From Cohnella panacarvi Gsoil 349 (GTDB lineage Bacteria > Bacillota > Bacilli > Paenibacillales > Paenibacillaceae), in the NCBI RefSeq assembly GCF_000515335.1, contig NZ_KI911563.1, positions 3,000,936 through 3,064,935 on the forward strand: a DNA stretch of 64,000 nt, given 5' to 3'. The position numbers and the translations under genes were made by a program. The notes beneath the pieces were generated by a model, which ran no database searches, was not told the DNA's origin, and saw only the letters and a program-made list of their open reading frames with translations. The first letter of the stretch is position 1. The number at the start of each line of letters is the position of its first letter. Positions 58,231-64,000 of this stretch are shown piece by piece.

Positions 58231-59118
58231 TTACCACGTTAGCAATAGGGCATCCTGTACGACTTCGTTCTCCATTGTGTCACCTTGCTTTTGCAATCGG
58301 TTTACCATCGACATTCCACAATTTACGAAAGTACCTCTTTCGAACAACCCTTCTGGAGCGATTACTCCAATATCTTCTGAGCCTGATCGCCTTGTTCCAT
58401 TAATTGAAAGCATTACTTTTACACCACGTTGTTTACATTCGTAAATCTTTTCCCATAAATCGGAAATCCTAAACTCTTGTGCGCCGTATAAAATAGCTTG
58501 ACTATGTGTGTAGGGTGGGTCGCAATATACTAAATCTCCTTCTCTAGCCCTATCCATTACATTTTTAAAGTCTTCATTTAGAAATGTAACGTCTTCTCTT
58601 AAAATGTTGTGCCAAATTGCAACTCGCTCCTCGAACGCTTCAGGTGGAATAGGCTTATGTGGTCCTATGGGTGTACTCATGTAACCATCTTTTCTACGGA
58701 AGCGAACAATGCCGGAGTAGCATGTTCTGGATAGTACTGCAAAATCTAATGCATTAAAACTATTGTTGAATCGTGCTCTTATTTCTAAATATTTATTTTC
58801 CCTATCTTCATTATAGCCTTCGAGGCTTGTCCTATAGTGATCTATCAGTGTTTTCGGATCGTTTTGTACATACTGAAAAATCTCTATCAAAAACGGCAAA
58901 ACGTCTGATCCGACAGCATTTTCGAATCTCCTAAATAATGAATTGTTATTGTAGTTGCACAAAGTACCTAGAACAGCGCCGCTTCCAAGAAATGGTTCAT
59001 AAAATGTTTTTATATCATGTGGCATATAAGAAACAATTTCTTCTGCAAATCTGTGTTTATTCCCTACCCATTTTAACAATTGTGGGATGTCCGCTTTCGC
59101 ATATGATATGCTGCTCAT
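58231..59118 (-). CDS. DNA adenine methylase, D12 class (type II modification enzyme)
   Basis: A 295-residue N6-adenine methyltransferase of the Dam/DpnM (D12) class. LLKWVGNKH near the start and FLGSGAVLG form the SAM site (motifs X and I), and DLVYCDPPYTHSQAILYG carries the catalytic DPPY. The family includes GATC and GATATC enzymes; specificity is not readable. ATG at 59118 follows TTGAGGTGAACTA on the complement. It is divergent from the C-protein and endonuclease genes, a standard type II restriction-modification layout, in clearly AT-rich DNA. Confidence 0.93.
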   Translation of the reverse strand: MSSISYAKADIPQLLKWVGNKHRFAEEIVSYMPHDIKTFYEPFLGSGAVLGTLCNYNNNSLFRRFENAVGSDVLPFLIEIFQYVQNDPKTLIDHYRTSLEGYNEDRENKYLEIRARFNNSFNALDFAVLSRTCYSGIVRFRRKDGYMSTPIGPHKPIPPEAFEERVAIWHNILREDVTFLNEDFKNVMDRAREGDLVYCDPPYTHSQAILYGAQEFRISDLWEKIYECKQRGVKVMLSINGTRRSGSEDIGVIAPEGLFERGTFVNCGMSMVNRLQKQGDTMENEVVQDALLLTW

Positions 59119-59175
59119 TAGTTCACCTCAAGTGATCTTCCTGCACAAGATTATATCAACACAATAGAGTTTTGT

Positions 59176-59202
59176 CACTCATAGTCTGTAGACTTATAGA
59201 CT
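59176..59202. promoter_or_regulatory. C-box of the restriction-modification system
   Basis: CACTCATAGTC-TG-TAGACTTATAGACT closely matches the C-box pattern (GACT/AGTC half-sites repeated twice). It lies between the divergent methylase and C-protein genes, where the C protein would first activate, then repress its own operon. Confidence 0.75.
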
Positions 59203-59258
59203 GCAGAAGAGTATTTTTCAGGTTGAATACATGAATGAAGATGGGTTGAATCTAATCA

Positions 59259-59492
59259 ATGTGTATAAATGAGAACGAAATAAAAACGGATTTTGGAAAT
59301 GCAATAAGGAAAGTTAGAACACAAAAAGATTACAGTCAAGAGAGATTAGCCGAGATTTCCGGTTTACATCGCACATATATTAGCGAAGTAGAACGCGGGG
59401 ATCGAAACATATCCCTCGTGAATATTATAAAGCTTTGCAAAGCATTAGATATTAGTTTGTCACAATTATCAAAAATCATCGAAGAGGAGTAA
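59259..59492 (+). CDS. Restriction-modification controller (C) protein, XRE type
   Basis: A 77-residue helix-turn-helix protein. FGNAIRKVRTQKDYSQERLA, then SGLHRTYISEVERGDRNIS forms the lambda-repressor-like fold of C proteins. These dimerise, bind the C-box and delay endonuclease synthesis when the system enters a new host. ATG at 59259 has no evident ribosome site, as in several C genes with leaderless transcripts. The endonuclease gene starts 3 bp after its stop. Confidence 0.9.
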   Translation: MCINENEIKTDFGNAIRKVRTQKDYSQERLAEISGLHRTYISEVERGDRNISLVNIIKLCKALDISLSQLSKIIEEE

Positions 59493-59495
59493 CTC

Positions 59496-60356
59496 ATGCG
59501 TCCCAACAGTGAATATTTAGAAAAATCATCTGCATTTTGGGCATATGCTAAATTATTATCTGAACAATTGGGTTACTCTAGGGGCAATAAAGTTTTATCA
59601 TACAGTAAAACTCAAGCAGTCGCAAAATTACACCAAATAGGAATTAACACAGATAATTCAATATTAGAAGATGTTCTCGATTATTTGGAATACCGTGCAG
59701 ACATTTTAAATACCACTGTGCAGCATAACTTGATGGATTTACCTATTGCACGGCAAACATTTTATAAAGTATACGAGTTTTATAAACAAAACAGGTTTAC
59801 TTCAGGATTACCTTTTAATAAACAAAAGAATGAAAAGAAGGATGTTGCTTATTTTACGGGTATTATCAATATAGTTACAGAAAAAACCTTACGGGAGTTT
59901 GCTCGTACGAATAACCTAGATTATGGAACAGATGTTGTTTATGATTTTAATCCGATGAATTTATCTTATTTTTTAAGTGAAAATAAAAGTTTAGAAGGCA
60001 TTATGTCCAGGAGATTTGATGGGGCGTATCCATCAATCGTAAACCCAAGTTTGATCTGGGAAATAAAAGAATACTACTATACAACTACCTTTGGCAGCCG
60101 GATTGCAGATGGTGTATACGAAACTCAATTGGATGGATATGAAGTGAAGACGATTCGGGTAGAGACAGGGCACAAGATGAAGCATATTTACTTTATCGAT
60201 GCATACGATACTTGGTGGAATATGGGGAAGTCCTACCTATGTAGAATTATGGACATGCTTCATACTGGCTTAGTTGATGAAGTTATCGTTGGTAAAGAAG
60301 TTTTTGAACGATGGCCCAAGGTACTTCAAAATACACTCGAAAAGCAATTAAAATGA
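59496..60356 (+). CDS. Type II restriction endonuclease
   Basis: A 286-residue endonuclease identified by context and by the PD-(D/E)xK core: D175 (RRFDGAYPS), then E189-I-K191 (LIWEIKEYYY). The N-terminal ~130 residues are helical and may contact DNA. ATG at 59496 uses GAGGAG inside the end of the C gene, so the two are co-transcribed. It should cut the site protected by the D12 methylase; the site is unknown. Strongly AT-rich codon use marks it as acquired. Confidence 0.85.
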   Translation: MRPNSEYLEKSSAFWAYAKLLSEQLGYSRGNKVLSYSKTQAVAKLHQIGINTDNSILEDVLDYLEYRADILNTTVQHNLMDLPIARQTFYKVYEFYKQNRFTSGLPFNKQKNEKKDVAYFTGIINIVTEKTLREFARTNNLDYGTDVVYDFNPMNLSYFLSENKSLEGIMSRRFDGAYPSIVNPSLIWEIKEYYYTTTFGSRIADGVYETQLDGYEVKTIRVETGHKMKHIYFIDAYDTWWNMGKSYLCRIMDMLHTGLVDEVIVGKEVFERWPKVLQNTLEKQLK

Positions 60357-60509
60357 AAATGATTGACATCAAATATCACAACTCTACCCGTAAGGTCGAG
60401 AAATATTTATTTTACTTCTTTTGTTTTTTTATACTTAGTGTGGTATATTTAAGGTGTCGATGTAAGTAGTGATAAGATATTAATTGGTTCTTTATAATAA
60501 TTTGGAGCA

Positions 60510-60537
60510 AAGCATGCCCATTAATAAGGGCATGCTT
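60510..60537 (+). terminator. 10-bp hairpin between endonuclease and extra methylase
   Basis: AAGCATGCCC (60510-60519) and GGGCATGCTT (60528-60537) are an exact inverted repeat, then ATTTG. It may end the endonuclease transcript or lie in the methylase leader. Confidence 0.6.
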
Positions 60538-60557
60538 ATTTGCGTTGGAGGGTAGCT

Positions 60558-61169
60558 GTGAAAAGTGTGATATCGTACCCATGCCGAGGTAAATGGGGAA
60601 GAGCTGATTATCGTGGCAACTGTTCCGGGCATGTGATAAAAGACTTGTTAGAGCTTTATAGACCTCGTACGTTCCTTGAAATCTTTGCTGGAGGTGGGAC
60701 TGGTTTCGAGGTTGCTAGGGAATTGGGATATATAGACTCGGCTCATTTAGATTTGAACCCCAAATGGGGAGGGTGGAACGCGTTAAAAGATGAAGTCCCG
60801 GTTAGCGCAGAGTTTATTTTTTGTCATCCCCCCTATTACGACATAGTTGTTTATTCAGGGGAAGTATGGGGGCATGCGCATGAGGATGACTTATCTCGCG
60901 CTCGCGATTATGAAGATTATATTCGGAAGTTGAATATAGTTCACAGGAAGTTATTCGATAGTCTTCCCATAGGAGGGAGGTTGGCGACGCTGCTAGGTGA
61001 CTGTAGAAAAAAAGGGATTTACTATTCGATCATTAAGGATATGGAGTTTATTGGTTCGCTTGAATCCCATATTATCAAGGTTCAACATAATTTAACCTCA
61101 TCGGCAAGAAAATACCGGGGCTTCTTTATACCAATCATTCACGAGCATTTGTTGATTTTTAGAAAATAA
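60558..61169 (+). CDS. Putative additional DNA methyltransferase
   Basis: A 203-residue SAM-dependent protein. The N-terminal YPCRGKWG...YRGNCSG motif is followed by FLEIFAGGGTGFEVA (SAM motif I, about 39-53) and FIFCHPPYYD (catalytic motif IV; HPPY 90-93 instead of D/N/SPPY). This resembles small amino-methylases found near phages and restriction systems; the base modified is unknown. GTG at 60558 follows GGAGGG at 5 nt. It stands 200 bp behind the endonuclease, in the same AT-rich block, and could protect against a second specificity. Confidence 0.7.
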   Translation: MKSVISYPCRGKWGRADYRGNCSGHVIKDLLELYRPRTFLEIFAGGGTGFEVARELGYIDSAHLDLNPKWGGWNALKDEVPVSAEFIFCHPPYYDIVVYSGEVWGHAHEDDLSRARDYEDYIRKLNIVHRKLFDSLPIGGRLATLLGDCRKKGIYYSIIKDMEFIGSLESHIIKVQHNLTSSARKYRGFFIPIIHEHLLIFRK

Positions 61170-61445
61170 AAGTATGCTACGAACTATGCGAAATAGTAGT
61201 TAAAATATGCTTTATAGAGAGTAAGTACCGTTGGTGTCCGCATTTTCGCCTATTACAGTTGTTTACTGCATTCACTTAAGCGATTGAAGTGTCGAAGATC
61301 TTCATGGAAGAAGCATGGAGTCAGACGGCTAGCATGGGAGGGCAGTTTACAGAAAGATGTTCAAGCTGCTCGATCAATTCGTGGCGGTACCGGGGAACGC
61401 CCTGAACGTCTCGGCTTTATACATATAAGAGAGAGGGAGTTTCAG
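61170..61445. other. Island edge, non-coding
   Basis: Composition returns to balanced here. A frame ending near 61430 (KMFKLLDQFVAVPGNALNVS) resembles the tail of some lost gene but cannot be assigned. No RNA gene or attachment site is recognised. Confidence 0.3.
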
Positions 61446-62417
61446 ATGGCCAAATGGGATAACATGCTGTCCATGCTATGGATGCTGAGGTCCGGAAGGA
61501 AGCTTACCGCCGCGCAGATCGCGGACAGTCTGGAGATTAGCGTTCGCACCGTGTACCGGTATATCGACGCGTTGTGCGCCAGCGGAGTGCCGGTCGTCGC
61601 GGAATCCGGCCATGACGGCGGCGTTCGCATTCTGGAAAGCTTCGAGGAGACGCCGCTGTTCTTCAACCCCGTAGAGCTCAAAGCGCTTGTGGATGCTTAC
61701 AAATTCGCGCAAGGCGCCGGCTATCCGTACACGGAGGAGTTGGAAACCGCGTTGAAGAAGGTAGAGAGCGGCTTGCACGGAGAGCAATGCCGCGATCTGC
61801 TCCGCCAAGCCGGCGGATTGGACGTGATCGCTCCGGCGCGACCGCCTTCCGTCGTTCCGCTCTTGCGGGAGCTGGAGCAGGCCGCGCAAGACGGACGAAC
61901 GGTACGCATCGCCTATCGCAAAGCGAATGCGGAGCAGTCTGGAGAACGGGAGATCGACCCTTACGGCCTTGCTTACGATCGCAACGAATGGTACGCCGTC
62001 GCGTATTGCCGCCGCTCGGAGGCGGTGCGTACGTTCCGAGTCGACCGCATCGAGCGGGTGGAGGCAACCGAAGAACGATTCGCAAAACCTGATCGGTTCT
62101 CCGCGTCCGCCTATTTCCGAGACCAATCCGAACGGGGAAGGGATCCGGACGGGCCGTTGACGGTCATCCGCATCGAGGGAGAGCCCGAGACGCTGAACGC
62201 GGTTTGCGGCCACTGGCATATGCGCCACTATTTGACCGAACGGACCGATCGGGAGGCGCGCTTCCTGCTGGACGTTCCGACGATGAACAAGTATCTCCCG
62301 TTGTACTTGATGATGTTCGGCACGGCCGTACGCGTCCGGGAGCCGCTTGATTTGAGGCGGCGAATCCGGGAATTGGCCGTCGGTATCGCGGGCAATCACC
62401 AAGACGATGCCGATTGA
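61446..62417 (+). CDS. WYL-domain transcriptional regulator (YafY type)
   Basis: A 323-residue regulator: winged helix (about 8-60, KLTAAQIADSLEISVRTVYR), WYL domain (about 130-210, IAYRKANAEQSGEREIDPYG, then WYAVAYCRRS) and C-terminal extension. ATG at 61446 follows GAGAGGGAGTTTCAG; the frame open from 61284 has no homology. The DinB gene lies 95 bp downstream with a TGACA/TGTCA palindrome between, the likely target. Confidence 0.9.
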   Translation: MAKWDNMLSMLWMLRSGRKLTAAQIADSLEISVRTVYRYIDALCASGVPVVAESGHDGGVRILESFEETPLFFNPVELKALVDAYKFAQGAGYPYTEELETALKKVESGLHGEQCRDLLRQAGGLDVIAPARPPSVVPLLRELEQAAQDGRTVRIAYRKANAEQSGEREIDPYGLAYDRNEWYAVAYCRRSEAVRTFRVDRIERVEATEERFAKPDRFSASAYFRDQSERGRDPDGPLTVIRIEGEPETLNAVCGHWHMRHYLTERTDREARFLLDVPTMNKYLPLYLMMFGTAVRVREPLDLRRRIRELAVGIAGNHQDDAD

Positions 62418-62423
62418 ACTTCG

Positions 62424-62462
62424 CTGACAGCGGTTGTCAGGGAACTCGGTATACGATATAGG
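62424..62462 (+). promoter_or_regulatory. WYL-type operator and promoter of the DinB gene
   Basis: CTGACAGCGGTTGTCAG (62424-62440) is an inverted repeat with 6-bp arms. Its right arm contains TTGTCA (62434-62439), 17 nt from TATAGG (62457-62462), so binding would block the promoter. Confidence 0.65.
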
Positions 62463-62512
62463 CATGGCTATTGCGGCCGAACGACATCGTATATAAGGAA
62501 AGGTGATTGGCT

Positions 62513-63028
62513 ATGGTTCATCACTCGCATCAATCGTACGACTATCACGCTTGGGCGAACGACAGGCTGTTTGCGCACCTGCGGCAGCTTCCGGAGGAGG
62601 CGCTCCATACGGAAGTGACGAGCGTGTTCTCGTCCGTATCGCACGTGCTCGGGCACATCTACTTATTCGACCGACTGTACTTGTCCGTGCTCTCCGAAGT
62701 TCCGAACGAGGAAATCTTCCCGAAGATGCAGGGCTGGACGGAGGAAGCGCAGGGCAAAACCGTGGAACAATTGCATACGTTGTTCGCCGACGTAACGGAA
62801 CAGTATCGCGGTCTGCTGCGGCGTACGCCTAATCCGGATAAAGAGATAACGATCGAGCATCCGCGCTACGGCCGTCTGGATACGCGATTCTCCGAAATCC
62901 TGCAGCATGTGGTCAATCACGGCACGTATCACCGCGGCAACATTACCGCCATGCTGAGGCAGCAGGGACATGCCGGAGTTCCGACCGATTATCTCTTTTA
63001 TATACTTGAACGCGGCGGCTCCCTCTAA
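62513..63028 (+). CDS. DinB family protein
   Basis: A 171-residue four-helix-bundle protein of the DinB/YfiT-like superfamily. The metal-binding His residues are in HVLGHIYLFDRLYL (first half) and HVVNHGTYHRGNITAMLRQQG (NHxxHHR-like). Members are thiol-transferases or of unknown role. ATG at 62513 is chosen, 7 nt after AAGGTG; TTG at 62507 overlaps the motif. It is probably under the upstream WYL regulator. Confidence 0.9.
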   Translation: MVHHSHQSYDYHAWANDRLFAHLRQLPEEALHTEVTSVFSSVSHVLGHIYLFDRLYLSVLSEVPNEEIFPKMQGWTEEAQGKTVEQLHTLFADVTEQYRGLLRRTPNPDKEITIEHPRYGRLDTRFSEILQHVVNHGTYHRGNITAMLRQQGHAGVPTDYLFYILERGGSL

Positions 63029-63093
63029 AACCGGAATATTATGCTAGAATGGAGTGAGGCTCGCAGCCATATCGCTTACGGGGATGGTTTAAG

Positions 63094-64000
63094 TTGACCT
63101 TGCAGCAATTGAAATATATTCTGACGATCGTCCGGTGCGGCTCGATCAGCGAAGCGGCCAAGCAGCTGTTTATCTCGCAGCCCAGCTTGTCCAGCGCGGT
63201 CAAAGATATCGAGCAGGAGATCGGCATCGAGATTTTCCTCCGTTCGTCCAAAGGCATCGCGCTGTCGAACGACGGCGCAGAATTTCTCTCTTATGCCAGG
63301 CAGGTCGTGGAGCAGGCGGAACTTCTCGAGCAGCGCTATACGAACCGCAAGCCCTCGAAGAAGCTTTTCTCGATCTCCACGCAGCATTATGCCTTCTCGG
63401 TGCAAGCTTTCGTCGGCTTGTTGAAGGAGTTGGGCGTCGACGAGTACGAGTGCACGCTGCGCGAAACCCGAACCTACGAGATTATCGATGACGTGCGGAA
63501 TATGAGGAGCGAGCTCGGAATTATCTATCTTAACGAGTTCAATCGCAAGGTTCTGCAGAAAATATTAAGAGAGAACGATCTGCGGTTTCATCCGCTCTTC
63601 GCAGCCGAGCCGCACGTCTTCATCAGCTCCGACCATCCGCTCGTTTCCAAGCCGATCCTGGAGATCGAAGATTTGGACGATTATCCTTGTCTGGCTTTCG
63701 AGCAGGGCGCATACAACTCGTTCTACTTCTCGGAAGAAATTCTCAGCACGAGAATCCATAAGAAAAAAATACTGGTGAGCGACCGCGCGACGCTGTTCAA
63801 CCTCTTAATCGGACTGAACGGTTACACGATCAGCTCCGGCGTGCTGAACGAGGATTTGAACGGCGGCCAGATCAAATCCGTACGTCTGCGAACGGACGAG
63901 AACATGACGGTCGGGTACATTACGAACCAGAAGGCCAACCCGAGCCGGCTGGGGCTAACCTATTTGCGGAAGCTGAAATCCGTCATCTCCGAATTCGGTT
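63094..64000 (+). CDS. LysR-family transcriptional regulator (3' end cut by window edge)
   Basis: An open frame of 302 codons to the window end. Residues 1-60 are the LysR winged helix (LTLQQLKYILTIVRCGSISE, AAKQLFISQPSLSSAVKDIE), followed by the linker helix and the periplasmic-binding-protein-like effector domain (about 90 onward; FSISTQHYAFSVQAFVGLLK, then ELGIIYLNEFN). TTG at 63094 follows GGGGATGG. A typical member has about 300 residues, so only the last few are missing. Targets unknown. Confidence 0.9.
   Translation, partial: MTLQQLKYILTIVRCGSISEAAKQLFISQPSLSSAVKDIEQEIGIEIFLRSSKGIALSNDGAEFLSYARQVVEQAELLEQRYTNRKPSKKLFSISTQHYAFSVQAFVGLLKELGVDEYECTLRETRTYEIIDDVRNMRSELGIIYLNEFNRKVLQKILRENDLRFHPLFAAEPHVFISSDHPLVSKPILEIEDLDDYPCLAFEQGAYNSFYFSEEILSTRIHKKKILVSDRATLFNLLIGLNGYTISSGVLNEDLNGGQIKSVRLRTDENMTVGYITNQKANPSRLGLTYLRKLKSVISEFG

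Overview
The window reads as chromosomal DNA of a spore-forming member of the Paenibacillaceae (Paenibacillus/Cohnella type). The signs are two large S-layer-homology (SLH) surface proteins, a spore photoproduct lyase, an orphan multi-membrane kinase of the sporulation-kinase type, strong AGGAGG-like ribosome binding sites, frequent GTG/TTG starts, and a very high density of one- and two-component regulators (TetR, MarR, PadR, GntR, AraC, LysR, three WYL proteins, two complete OmpR-type two-component systems). No rRNA or tRNA gene, CRISPR array or complete insertion sequence was seen.

Layout. 1-9.1 kb: a two-component system (kinase cut by the window edge), a divergent SLH protein with a possible response-regulator box, and two divergent Fic proteins in AT-richer DNA. 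9.2-12.4 kb: ECF sigma factor with a membrane partner, and a YtrA-type GntR/ABC operon with a palindromic operator. 12.4-18.8 kb: GH16-like protein, YbdG-type channel, PadR-DUF4180 fusion with an alpha/beta hydrolase, a probably leaderless TetR, a 41-bp tandem repeat array and a peroxiredoxin-like gene behind a perfect palindrome. 18.8-22.4 kb: WYL regulator, small metabolic or effector-binding proteins, and an aminoglycoside-phosphotransferase-like gene preceded by a relic of another. 22.5-27.2 kb: five-gene operon (exported protein, ABC pair, kinase, regulator). 27.2-34.4 kb: methyltransferase, AraC, DUF1905 protein, SplB, a copper-amine-oxidase-like/DUF3298 protein, paired CBO0543 membrane proteins, and DoxX with a Cys-rich miniprotein. 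34.4-43 kb: GH94-like phosphorylase, GH10 xylanase without signal peptide, CAP-domain protein, small regulators and a broken acetyltransferase gene. 43-48.9 kb: a dehydrogenase relic, a large SLH/Big-like surface protein, polysaccharide deacetylase and YkgJ protein.

48.9-54.5 kb is the most interesting part. A TetR/MFS pair shares a CTAACYAGTTAG operator. It is followed by an isoprenoid-synthase-fold protein with both Asp-rich motifs, then an 82-aa peptide with an NHLP (nitrile-hydratase-like) RiPP leader ending in Asn-Trp-Ser, and tail-to-tail a seven-membrane-segment sensor kinase. The gene order recalls the ComQ-ComX-ComP prenylated-pheromone logic, but with a different leader class. A prenylated-Trp RiPP signal is my hypothesis, not a demonstrated function.

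54.6-57.9 kb: an SDR with a degenerate catalytic tetrad, a WYL regulator and an MFS exporter. 58.2-61.2 kb: an AT-rich type II restriction-modification island (D12-class adenine methylase, C protein with a C-box, endonuclease, extra methylase). 61.4-64 kb: WYL regulator and DinB protein separated by a TGACA/TGTCA palindrome also present before the MFS gene, then a LysR gene cut by the window end. Two 186-bp dispersed repeats (30.7 and 43.1 kb) lie between genes.
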